DNA from: an uncultured Anaerotruncus sp.
Lineage (GTDB): Bacteria; Bacillota; Clostridia; Oscillospirales; CAG-272
DNA length: 28,571 bases
Direction: 5' to 3'
Assembly (NCBI GenBank): GCA_905210995.1
Contig: CAJLZE010000026.1
Coordinates: 1 to 28,571, forward strand
Under the pieces are notes generated by a model that worked only from the letters and a program-made list of their open reading frames with translations, was not told where the DNA came from and made no database searches. Shown piece after piece: positions 14,980-23,300 of the stretch. Position 1 is the first letter of the stretch. Each line of letters starts with the position of its first letter. A program made the translations under genes and the position numbers.

Positions 14980-15008
14980 ATTATACCTACCTAACGGTCG
15001 GTTGTCAA
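14980..15008 (-). promoter_or_regulatory. Consensus promoter with TetR operator in the spacer
   Basis: Minus strand TTGACA (15003-15008), 17-base spacer, TATAAT (14980-14985). The spacer is an imperfect palindrome, ACCTACC-TAAC-GGTCGGT (14985-15002), placed to block RNA polymerase. Confidence 0.85.
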
Positions 15009-15052
15009 GAGGCAAAAAAGATCCGACGCGTAATTATAAATACAGCGCGGTC

Positions 15053-15094
15053 AAAAAACGGTCGGTGAACCGGCACTTGCCTTATCACCGACCG
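15053..15094 (-). terminator. Terminator after the two-TM protein gene
   Basis: Perfect 10-bp stem (CGGTCGGTGA / TCACCGACCG) with a 16-base loop, followed on the minus strand by TTTTTT. It lies 37 bases past the stop at 15131. Confidence 0.85.
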
Positions 15095-15130
15095 TATATG
15101 CGGCAGGATGCACTCCGTCCATGCCACCGC

Positions 15131-15739
15131 TCACGCGGAACCGAAATAATAATCGTTGCTTACGAATATTCTCGAATTGTGTTTCAAAGCAAAATCCGTA
15201 AATCTTTCTATCTCATCCGTCATGTCCCTCTCGGGGCGTATCACCATAGTATGAACGACACTATGTTTTTTGTCATTCGATTCAACCGCCCCGCAGACAG
15301 TAATAAGCCCGGGCTCGGGAAGGTTATCTGACAAAAAGCTCAGTGAAGTATACCTTCGTGTCGAAACCTTTATACTCTGCACATCCGACCAACAAATAAA
15401 AAAGTCTCCGTCCAGCATCCCGATATCTGTAAGCACTCCAAATTCGGTGCTTTGCGCCTCAATGTATTTTTTCGCCTGACGTATTACGGTCTGCCTGTCA
15501 CTGTCGTCGAGCCGCATAAATGATTCACATATGACTCTGTATTCAGTGTTATCGTGAACTGTTATGTAAACGACCGGAACGACGGGCAAAATGGCAAGCA
15601 CCGCAAGCCACCGATATGACGTCATAAAGCCGAGAATCACAAATATGGCAGACATCAAAAACATGGCTACCGTAACGCTTTTTCCTGCTGCCTTTGACGG
15701 GCTTTCTTTACCGAGGATCACCTGACTCAATCTTTTCAA
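15131..15739 (-). CDS. Membrane protein with two N-terminal helices, unknown function
   Basis: 202 residues starting at a TTG codon (15739), supported by AAAGGAGAT at the right distance and the lack of any nearby ATG. Two helices lie near residues 22-39 and 43-61. The rest, about 140 residues, would face the cytoplasm (EYRVICESFMRLDDSDRQTV, DGDFFICWSDVQSIKVSTRR). The two-helix plus beta-rich layout resembles YcxB-like or bacterial PH-domain proteins, but the match is only by impression. It has its own consensus promoter and terminator. Confidence 0.65.
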   Translation of the reverse strand: MKRLSQVILGKESPSKAAGKSVTVAMFLMSAIFVILGFMTSYRWLAVLAILPVVPVVYITVHDNTEYRVICESFMRLDDSDRQTVIRQAKKYIEAQSTEFGVLTDIGMLDGDFFICWSDVQSIKVSTRRYTSLSFLSDNLPEPGLITVCGAVESNDKKHSVVHTMVIRPERDMTDEIERFTDFALKHNSRIFVSNDYYFGSA

Positions 15740-15855
15740 TCCGATATCTCCTTTTTATCATTTTCAAAAAAGGGGCGGGGCATGAAATTTAAGATGCGAT
15801 TTGCGGATAACCCTGAGCGCAGCGGACAATATATCGTCACCGCTGCTGCATTTTC

Positions 15856-15884
15856 ATTATATCAGATATTGACCGTTCTGTCAA
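15856..15884 (-). promoter_or_regulatory. Consensus promoter of the two-TM protein gene
   Basis: Minus strand TTGACA (15879-15884), 17-base spacer, TATAAT (15856-15861). The leader of about 110 bases holds a small hairpin (GCAGCGG / CCGCTGC) without a T run. Confidence 0.85.
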
Positions 15885-15955
15885 GCAACCGCTTTCCCGT
15901 GAGGCATCGGCGGCGTTTTTTGCGGGATCGGACGCTCCTCACCATATATAACGGG

Positions 15956-15991
15956 AAAAGCCGGGAACCGTGACAACGGTTCCCGACTTTT
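15956..15991 (-). terminator. Strong bidirectional terminator after pepF
   Basis: Two 16-base arms (AAAAGTCGGGAACCGT and its partner, one mismatch) with a 4-base loop, ending in TTTT on both strands. It lies about 55 bases past the pepF stop. A degenerate copy seems present at 12596-12643. Confidence 0.88.
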
Positions 15992-16045
15992 CGGATATTA
16001 TTTACCTGCTATTACGCCGGGCAGCGCCCGGGCAAGCCGCGGAGA

Positions 16046-17752
16046 TCACTTCGCCTGCTTTGCTATCTCATCGAGCAGTATCTTCTCCGCATAGCCGCAG
16101 GCGCGCTCGACGGAGCCCGCCTCAAACGGGTTTGCAAGATTCGCATAGCGCAGCGTTTCAAGGTAGCTGCGGCTGCCGGTCTTGCAGAGCTTGAGATAGT
16201 CCTGCCATGCGGCGGTCTTGTCCTCGGCGTACTTCTTCTTGAACTCCATCGCGCCCATGGTCGTGAGCGTATAGTTGATGTAGTAGAAGGGATAGAGATA
16301 GATGTGCAGCTTGTGATACCAGTAGCCGCCGCGCTCCATGAAGGGATCGTTCTCATAGCGGCGCCACGGCATATACTTCTCTTCAAGCAGATGCCACCGG
16401 TATGTCCGCTCCTTGGGCGTCAGCTCGGGATGAGCATAGCATATGTGCTGGAACTCGTCCACTGCCACGCCGAAGGGCACAAAGGTCAGCGCCTCCTGCA
16501 GATGCGCAAAGCGGAATTTGTCTGCCTGATCTCCGAAGAACCACTCGGCATAAGGATAAGCAAACTGCTCCATTGACATTGAGTGGATCTCGGCAATGTC
16601 GGTGGTCTCGCTGTAATAGTCGGAGATCGGCTGGCTGCGCATTGCCATATAGCCGGCAAAGGCATGACCGAGCTCGTGTGTCAGCACCTGCATATCAAAT
16701 ATCGTGTGATTGAAGCAGGAGAACACAAAGGGCGCCTTGAGGCTGGGCAGGCTCGTCATATAGCCGGTGGACGCCTTGCCCGGCTTGTTTTGCAGATCCA
16801 TCAGCTCATGGTCTATCATGAAGTCGATGAACTCGCCGGTCTCGGGGCTGATCTCGTGGTACATCTTCTGCGCTGTTTTGACCATAAATGCGTCGTCGCC
16901 CGCGGGCTCGGCGTTGCCGTCGGGGAACACCATCTTTTCGTCATACCACATCACATGGTCGATGCCGAGGCGCTTTGCCTGCGCGTCATAGAGCTTTTCG
17001 CACAGCGGCACCAGGAATTTGCGCACCTGCTCGCGGAAGGATGCGACCTCTTTTTCGCCGTAGTCGGTGCGTCCCTGCTCAAGGTAGCCGACGGGGATAT
17101 AGTTCTCATAGCCGAGGTTTTTACCCATCTCGTTGCGGATGCGGATAAGCTCGCTCCAGATCTCCTCCAGACGCGGCTCGTTCGCTTCATAGAATTCCGA
17201 GTATGCCTTGACGGCAGCAGCACGGACCGCACGGTCGGGATGCTCGAAATACTTCTGCACGCCGTAGAGGTTCAGGGTCTTGCCGTCGAAGTGGATCTCG
17301 GCGGTAGCCATGATCTTCTGATACTCATTGGTCAGGCGGGCCTCCTGCTGGCGCAGCGGAACGTTCGCCTCGCAGAACAGCTTTTTCTGCAGATCCATGG
17401 AGACAAAAAACTGCTTGCCGAACTCGCGCTCGATGTCGGGACGGTAAGGGCTTTCGGCGATAGCCTCGCTGAGTGCGACCTCTGCGCCGCCGAGCGTGGG
17501 CATCGTGTCCTGAAGATAATTGATCTCAGACTCGTAAAATTCGTCGCGGGTGTCCAGTGTGTGACGGATGTGCGCGATCGAATACTGCGTGAACAGCTCG
17601 CAGTTCACGCGGTCCATCTCAAAAAGCAGACCGCGCAGCGCGGCATAACTCTCTGCGTGCTCGACGGCATCCTTCCATGCGGCAAGTTGCGCACGGCGCG
17701 CCTCAAGATCGGGACGCTTGTACTCGAGCGTTGAAAACTTGAAATCTTCCAT
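16046..17752 (-). CDS. pepF: M3-family oligoendopeptidase F
   Basis: 568 residues, a usual size for clostridial PepF-type enzymes. It is a cytoplasmic zinc metallopeptidase that cleaves oligopeptides. The zinc motif HELGH is at 359-363 inside QVLTHELGHAFAGY, and the third ligand Glu is near 388 in SETTDIAEIHS. Family features around them are FSCFNHTIFD, FVPFGVAVDEFQH, the HPELTPKERTYRWHLLEEKY stretch, and the Tyr-rich HIYLYPFYYINYTL segment. There is no signal peptide. AAGGAG lies 12 bases before the ATG. It is a single-gene transcript: consensus promoter at 17854-17882, terminator at 15956-15991. The gene reads in one frame throughout. Confidence 0.95.
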   Translation of the reverse strand: MEDFKFSTLEYKRPDLEARRAQLAAWKDAVEHAESYAALRGLLFEMDRVNCELFTQYSIAHIRHTLDTRDEFYESEINYLQDTMPTLGGAEVALSEAIAESPYRPDIEREFGKQFFVSMDLQKKLFCEANVPLRQQEARLTNEYQKIMATAEIHFDGKTLNLYGVQKYFEHPDRAVRAAAVKAYSEFYEANEPRLEEIWSELIRIRNEMGKNLGYENYIPVGYLEQGRTDYGEKEVASFREQVRKFLVPLCEKLYDAQAKRLGIDHVMWYDEKMVFPDGNAEPAGDDAFMVKTAQKMYHEISPETGEFIDFMIDHELMDLQNKPGKASTGYMTSLPSLKAPFVFSCFNHTIFDMQVLTHELGHAFAGYMAMRSQPISDYYSETTDIAEIHSMSMEQFAYPYAEWFFGDQADKFRFAHLQEALTFVPFGVAVDEFQHICYAHPELTPKERTYRWHLLEEKYMPWRRYENDPFMERGGYWYHKLHIYLYPFYYINYTLTTMGAMEFKKKYAEDKTAAWQDYLKLCKTGSRSYLETLRYANLANPFEAGSVERACGYAEKILLDEIAKQAK

Positions 17753-17853
17753 AGTTGTTGGTTCTCCTTATATGATTTTTTATATACAGATCGGTGATCG
17801 GGAGTTCCCTCTCCGCGGCATACACAGCAAAACGGACTCCCCCATTGCCCCAC

Positions 17854-17882
17854 ATTATACCACCGTGCGCCCGATTAGTCAA
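17854..17882 (-). promoter_or_regulatory. Promoter of pepF
   Basis: Minus strand TTGACT, 17-base spacer, TATAAT. The leader is about 95 bases and contains GGGAGT ... ACTCCC able to pair. Confidence 0.85.
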
Positions 17883-17959
17883 GAAACGAACTGTCCCTAA
17901 AATGTGAATTTCTCCGCTTTGCCCGATACCGTCAAAGCTGCCCCCTCCGTTTTTGCGAT

Positions 17960-17999
17960 CAGTCAAAAGAAGAAAGCCGCTATCACGGAGATAACGGCT
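17960..17999 (-). terminator. Terminator after the 193-residue hypothetical gene
   Basis: Stem AGCCGTTATC / GATAGCGGCT (10 bp, one G-T pair), followed on the minus strand by TTTCTTCTTTT. The plus strand also has TTTTT, so it may serve both ways. Confidence 0.8.
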
Positions 18000-18031
18000 T
18001 TTTCGGACTTTCGGCAGACTGCCACGCCTAC

Positions 18032-18613
18032 TCAATGCTGCTCACTCGGTTCGCTGCCATATTCGGACGGCGGCAGATCGCGCAGGCAATCCGGTCTGTC
18101 ATAGATCACGTAAACGGTATTTCCGAGCACCGCGTCATCGGCAAAGAGCTTTTCGATCTCTTCGAGCGTCAGCATTCCGATAATGTTTTTTCTTTCGCGG
18201 CATTGACGGCGGATCAGCATACACGCCTTTCCGACCGGTGACATTTCAACAGCCGCACGGACGGCACCGAGCACGGCTTCTTTATAGCTGCCATCCACAT
18301 CCACATAGTGAACGTCCGCTCTGTCGGCCGCTCCGAGCCACGGCGGAGCGAAGTACGGCGGTTCATTCTTTTCGCTCTTTTTTATGAAGACCGTTCCGCC
18401 AACTTCGTTCTGACTTGACGTAATGTCAATGAACACTCCTCTGCCGTCGCAAATCGGGAATGCAAAATCTGACATCCCGGTGTATTCAGCCACGCGGCAG
18501 CTCAGCATATCTGATTTAAAGCCGACCGCATCGGCAAGCTTCGCTCCGACAGAGAAGAGCCACAGATCATAAAGATATCCGAATGTATATTCGTTTTTGC
18601 AATTATCCTTCAA
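18032..18613 (-). CDS. Hypothetical soluble protein
   Basis: 193 residues starting at TTG (18613), chosen because AAAAGGAG lies about nine bases before it and no ATG is near. There is no signal or membrane helix. The N-terminal part is YTFGYLYDLWLFSVGAKLADAVGF. The middle is a beta-rich stretch (FPICDGRGVFIDITSSQNEVGGTVF), and the C-terminal part has helical segments (LGAVRAAVEMSPVGKACMLI, LTLEEIEKLFADDA). I do not recognise the family. A terminator follows at once. Its promoter is not clear; it may be read together with the TM protein gene upstream, with a 10-bp hairpin between them. Confidence 0.6.
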   Translation of the reverse strand: MKDNCKNEYTFGYLYDLWLFSVGAKLADAVGFKSDMLSCRVAEYTGMSDFAFPICDGRGVFIDITSSQNEVGGTVFIKKSEKNEPPYFAPPWLGAADRADVHYVDVDGSYKEAVLGAVRAAVEMSPVGKACMLIRRQCRERKNIIGMLTLEEIEKLFADDAVLGNTVYVIYDRPDCLRDLPPSEYGSEPSEQH

Positions 18614-18691
18614 ATATGATTTCTCCTTTTAAAATATGTCATGCGTTTTGCTGTCTTAAACAGCCGAAAAGCTTACACCGTCGGTCACGGC

Positions 18692-18719
18692 GCAGCTCGG
18701 CTCCTGCCCGCCGAGCTGC
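18692..18719. other. Intergenic hairpin without T run
   Basis: Perfect 10-bp stem GCAGCTCGGC / GCCGAGCTGC with an 8-base loop, in the 154-base gap between two hypothetical genes. On the minus strand the nearest T run (CTTTTC) is about 20 bases away, so it may be a weak terminator or a transcript-end stabiliser. Confidence 0.5.
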
Positions 18720-18767
18720 GGCGAATACCGGTCGAAATTTACGAGTCGTTCATCATAATTATGAAAG

Positions 18768-19331
18768 TCATGTCTGTGAGTTTATATATTTTATCAGCGA
18801 TGACAGTGACATGACTGTCATATTATTTATGACATCTCCGGCTCCGAGAATGATCTCGTCCCCGCGTTCCGGTTTTCTGATAATTTCACGGCAGGTCGGA
18901 TTGACAAGAAGAACATTTTTCATCGCTTTGTCTTTCCACTCGACGTGGGGTCTGTAATTGAAATCATAATCCGGGCGGGACATCCGACGTCCGTCAACAT
19001 ATACATCCGACGCACCGGGCGACATCGAAACAAAAACGGCGCGTTTTCTGAAAAAGAAATGCCTGTCATCGGTAAGCACCAATTTTGAAAAACGATGATC
19101 GTCGCAATTAAACAGCTTGACGGACAATATTTCTTTTTCTGTTTCAACATAAAAATCGCACTTTTCGCCGCCTCTTGTTCCTAAAAACCAAAATTTGTGT
19201 GTTCCGGTCACTTTTGCATTTGCTTTTTTCAGCTTAAAAAGCAGCCGAGATCGCTTGATCACAAAATATATATACTTGCACGCGACAAGCGCAATTATCA
19301 CAAATAATAATATAAATAAAGCCAACACCAT
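18768..19331 (-). CDS. Hypothetical protein with one N-terminal membrane helix
   Basis: 187 residues. ATG at 19331 with GAGGTGG before it. Residues 2-24 form a helix (VLALFILLFVIIALVACKYIYF), followed by a basic stretch (KRSRLLFKLKKANAK), so the remaining 150 residues lie in the cytoplasm. They are beta-rich (CDFYVETEKEILSVKLFNCD, FVSMSPGASDVYVDGRRMSR, GDEIILGAGDVINNM). No family is recognised. The reading frame holds a palindrome near its 3' end (TGACAGT/ACTGTCA) that is probably chance. Confidence 0.65.
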   Translation of the reverse strand: MVLALFILLFVIIALVACKYIYFVIKRSRLLFKLKKANAKVTGTHKFWFLGTRGGEKCDFYVETEKEILSVKLFNCDDHRFSKLVLTDDRHFFFRKRAVFVSMSPGASDVYVDGRRMSRPDYDFNYRPHVEWKDKAMKNVLLVNPTCREIIRKPERGDEIILGAGDVINNMTVMSLSSLIKYINSQT

Positions 19332-19424
19332 AATGATCCACCTCGTTTACATTATTGTTTTTTTCCAAATCATATGCTGCGATCGGTTCGTCATGATACG
19401 GGTATCCATAAAAGCAGCACGTAT

Positions 19425-20312
19425 TTATCCACCTGTTTTTCTTATATTCAACTCCCCGTCGGGCACCGCGCCGTGACATGGAACCGACATAAGCGTTTTG
19501 CAAAACTCATTCGCGGCGATGTCGAAGCGTGGATATTCGGACGGCACATATCCGTGCGCCGGATCGAATGCGATCCGCACACACCGGATAAGCCCATTAT
19601 CCATGATCCGCACCAAAAAATTCTCGATATCCGGAAGTCCCGAGCTGCCTGGGTCGGCTATGCGAACGCCATTGTCGCTGTACCATATGCCGCTGAGGAT
19701 CCTGTCGCACGCGTCCGCATCTTTTGAGTCTGTTATCTCAAACGGGAGATACTTATCCGCAAGATATTTTTCGTCCCCGCCGCCGTAATATGCCGTGCAG
19801 CCTACAATATTGCCGCCGGTCATAGTGAACACGCCGTTACCGACGTTCACGCCTCCGCCTTCCGCAAAGTTGCTGTTGAAAATACGGGTGCCCGTGCCGC
19901 CGGTGATAATACCGCCGCAAACGACCTCGGTGCCGTTATCGTCAGGCGTCCACGGTTCCGCACCGTTGACCTTGAATTTATGCTCAGCTGTCGGGTCACT
20001 GTCAACGAGCGTCAGGTCGCCTGTATTTGTCCCGCTGTTGTCATCAAGGATTATGACGCTGCCGCTGCCGGTCATTTTCAGCACATGACCGTTCAGATCG
20101 AGCGTAACGGTGCGGAATATGTTGAGCGATCCGGCTATGTCAATATCCGCCGCCAGTCGGACGGTGCCGTTTGCACCGTCCGCCAGCGCGTCGATCAGTT
20201 CCTGCGCCGTTGCGACATTTTTTACCGTTTCACCGTCGGCGAACACGCCTGTCGGCGCAAGGCAGATCACAATACAAAGAGTGAGCAAAATGCCGAGTAT
20301 TCGTTTTTTCAT
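19425..20312 (-). CDS. Secreted protein with beta-helix segment, possibly a chimera
   Basis: 295 residues. The signal peptide is MKKRILGILLTLCIVICLAP followed by TGVFA, nearly the same as in the next genes upstream. Residues 30-175 look like the start of a right-handed beta-helix surface protein (TAQELIDALADGANGTVRLAADIDI, VTLDLNGHVLKMTG, GVFTMTGGNIVGCTA..GGG). Such proteins normally run for many repeats. Here the repeats stop abruptly at residue 175, and an unrelated 115-residue segment follows (ITDSKDADACDRILSGIWYS, LPDIENFLVRIMDNGLIRCV). After the stop at 19425 the neighbouring frame keeps protein-like composition (KNRWINTCCFYGYPYHDEPI), so the end may be shifted. The ribosome site is weaker than in its neighbours. 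A deletion joining two genes is a fair explanation. Confidence 0.65.
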   Translation of the reverse strand: MKKRILGILLTLCIVICLAPTGVFADGETVKNVATAQELIDALADGANGTVRLAADIDIAGSLNIFRTVTLDLNGHVLKMTGSGSVIILDDNSGTNTGDLTLVDSDPTAEHKFKVNGAEPWTPDDNGTEVVCGGIITGGTGTRIFNSNFAEGGGVNVGNGVFTMTGGNIVGCTAYYGGGDEKYLADKYLPFEITDSKDADACDRILSGIWYSDNGVRIADPGSSGLPDIENFLVRIMDNGLIRCVRIAFDPAHGYVPSEYPRFDIAANEFCKTLMSVPCHGAVPDGELNIRKTGG

Positions 20313-20335
20313 ATCATTTTCTCACTTTCTCGGCC

Positions 20336-23300
20336 TTAAACAAGACTCTTTTTCTTTTTCAGTGCAATGTACAGAATCAAGCCGAGGTTGCCGAGCAGCG
20401 CCAGCCCCGCAGCCGCACCGATGATGATCAAAACAGGCGAGGTCGCGGATGTGTTTGCGGAGCCCGCGGGATCGGCTGCATCCGACGCTTTCACACCGGT
20501 ATCTTTCTCGCCGATCCACCAGTTGCCGTTTTCGCCGATGAAGGGTGCCTGACCGTCCTTGCCGTCCGCGCCGACGACCTTACCGACATTTACCGTTCTT
20601 CCGTCGGTGTAGGTGAGCACGAGCTCGCCGTCCGCATTGATCTCCGCTTTGGCGATACCGACACCATCCTTACCGTCCTTACCGTCCTTACCGTCTTTTC
20701 CGTCTTTTCCGTCAGCACCGCTCGATCCGTCCTTGCCGTCCTTACCTGCCGTACCGGGGTCGCCTTTGTCGCCCTGTTGTCCGGTTTCTCCGGGATCGCC
20801 CTTCACTCCGGTGGCTTTTATGCCGAGAGAGCTCCAGGTTTGTCCGCCGTCATAGGAGACATACCAGAAGTTATCATCTCCTATTTTAAGCTGCGGTGTT
20901 GCGCCGTCTTTTCCGTTCTGTCCGGGTGCGCCCGTCTCTCCGGGGTCACCTTTATCACCTTTGTCGCCTTTATCACCCTTATCGCCCTTCAGATCCGACA
21001 AGGCGATCAGATCGTTCCAGCCGGGGTCGCCGTTGTATCTCCACTGCACAAATCCGTTATATACCCGCAGCTCGATCTGCTTTCCGTCCGCACCGTCGCT
21101 TCCCGTCAGTGCCGCAAGTGAGACAAGATCGCGGTAGGCGTCGTCGCCCTCTCCCGAATATCGCCATTGGATGCTGCTTCCGTTGTTGCGGAATTCGATC
21201 TCCCTGCCGTAGGTGCCCGCAAATGTGGAGAAGGTTTTGGTGTTGGACAGCGCCGATACCGTTCCGTTGCTGCCCACGGAAGTGACCGCAAAGGTATAGG
21301 TGGTATCCGTTTTAAGAGAGGAGTATGTATATGAAAGCTCTTCCGAAGAGAGCGGCGTTTCGGTCACGCGCTCAAATTCCCCGTCATCCGTGCGCATCCA
21401 GACATGATATCCGGCAAAGGGACGCCTTATGTCTTCGTCCGGCGCCTCCCAGGTGATTTTTGCGGTCTGATTATCCGTTACGGACACACCGGTCAGCGTA
21501 GGTATGGGCGGTGCGGCACGAAGATTTGTCAGCACATAGCCGAACACGGGGATCTTCTGATCGCCTGCCGTCCATGTGCGCATACCGAAATCCCATGTAA
21601 AACCGTATTGACCGGAAACATCATAGCCGATCCCGTAGGAGGAGCGAAGCGAACGGCGGTCGATATTGTTGACCGTACCGCTGGCGCCGCTGCTCTCGGT
21701 CGTGGTGTAGACCGTTCCCGTGGCATTGCTGTAACTGAAATCTATCGCAAATCCCATATTGAAAGCATCCACACCCCATGTACTTTTCATGGAGGCGGAG
21801 AACCCGTGCGCTATTTCAATGCCGTCGGCGTGCTCGGAGGTTATCGTCCAGTCGTTTGTGATACTGCTCGCACCGAAGCCGAGCTCGTATTTTTGCTTGC
21901 TCAGCGACTCAAATTGCGTGACCGAACGGTCGGTTGAGCCCGGATTCGACCAATAGGCAAACGGGTCGCCCTCGGCGTTCTCGGGCAAAACATGACTGTC
22001 CAGTATCGGCAGAGCCTTTGCTTTTCCCGCCGCGATTTCCGCCTTGTAGGTTTCGTTATACAGCACCGCAAACTCTTCGTAATATTCACGGTCAAGCATG
22101 GTGTAAACCGGCTGACCGGGGATCATCAATGCGATGGTATTCTTCTCGCTGAGGTCAAAATCGCCCTTTTGAGGGTCATAGATCGAGTAATAATAGGTCG
22201 TTGCCGGCACACGGTACAGCACCACCGAATCATTGCCGCCGGCATTGAAGGAGACGCTGTATTCCTTTGAAAGGGTGTCCTCCGTGCTCTTGGTAAAGTC
22301 CATGGTATATCCGAGCGACGCCTCGTATCTCCACACCTTCAGATCTCCCTGAACGACTATGGATGCGCCGAAGGAAGTATTGTGCGACGAGGATCTCGTA
22401 TCCGAATAGCCGGAGGAGAAGGTATAAGTGGTCGAACCGTCGGAGAAGTCGAGGTCATAGTCGCCGAGCTCCGAAAAGTACGGCGCCGCCTGAAGCACTG
22501 CCTGTACCTGTGCGTCGGAATATCCGTAGCCCTTGCCTTCATATCTGGCAAACAGACCGTCTTTGTTCACATCCGCCGCAAGCAGTATGCAGTTATACGG
22601 CATATCCCATGCAAGGTCGGCGTCGTGGCACAGCTTGGAAAACTCGTCCTTTTCGGCTGTCACCGTATACTTCCCGGCGACCGAAAGAGTGCCGCTGCCG
22701 AAATTCTCGCCGTAGAAAACATCGGTGAACAGGTCGAATTTGCGCCCCGAACCGCTTCCCTTTTGCCTTTCGGCGGCAAGCGCGATCACCTGCTCGCGGC
22801 CTTCCGTGTTGTGGTCAAAATTGCCGGCGATGACATCCTGATACCACCACCATCTCGCGCTTGAATTCTTTTCGCGCGCGGTGTCGCGCAGAAGATTAAG
22901 CGCACCGTTCTGCTGAACCTCATACAGTCCGCCTGCGATCCATACCTGCTCCGGCGTACCTCTGCCGTTGATCGCAACGCTTGTCATAGCGGGCTTCGGC
23001 TTTACTCCCAGATCCGTTGTTCCGTTTGCGGTATAACCGCTCATGGTGGTTTTCTGCACATTCGTTATTGACTTGTTCTGCCCGTAATAAACGGCAAAGC
23101 CCATGTTTTTGTCGTCGGTTTTCTTGTCCCAGATAAAGCCTTTTTTCTTTTCTTCCCTTACCTCGCGGTAATATCCTGCAACAATGATCTCCTGCCAGCC
23201 GTCGCCGTTGATGTCTCCCGCGGCAAGGCTTCCGTAGCGGATATGATCGTAGTAACGGCTGCCGTCCTTTTTTTCGTCCTCGCGGTTTAAGGTCATCAGG

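Noticed and set aside
16583..17734. Long plus-strand open frame of 383 codons
   Set aside because: Lies entirely antisense to pepF, has no ribosome site, and its sequence is not protein-family-like; it mirrors the codon bias of pepF.
18797..18820. TGACAGT/ACTGTCA palindrome as an operator
   Set aside because: Lies inside the 3' end of a coding region with no promoter nearby; probably chance.
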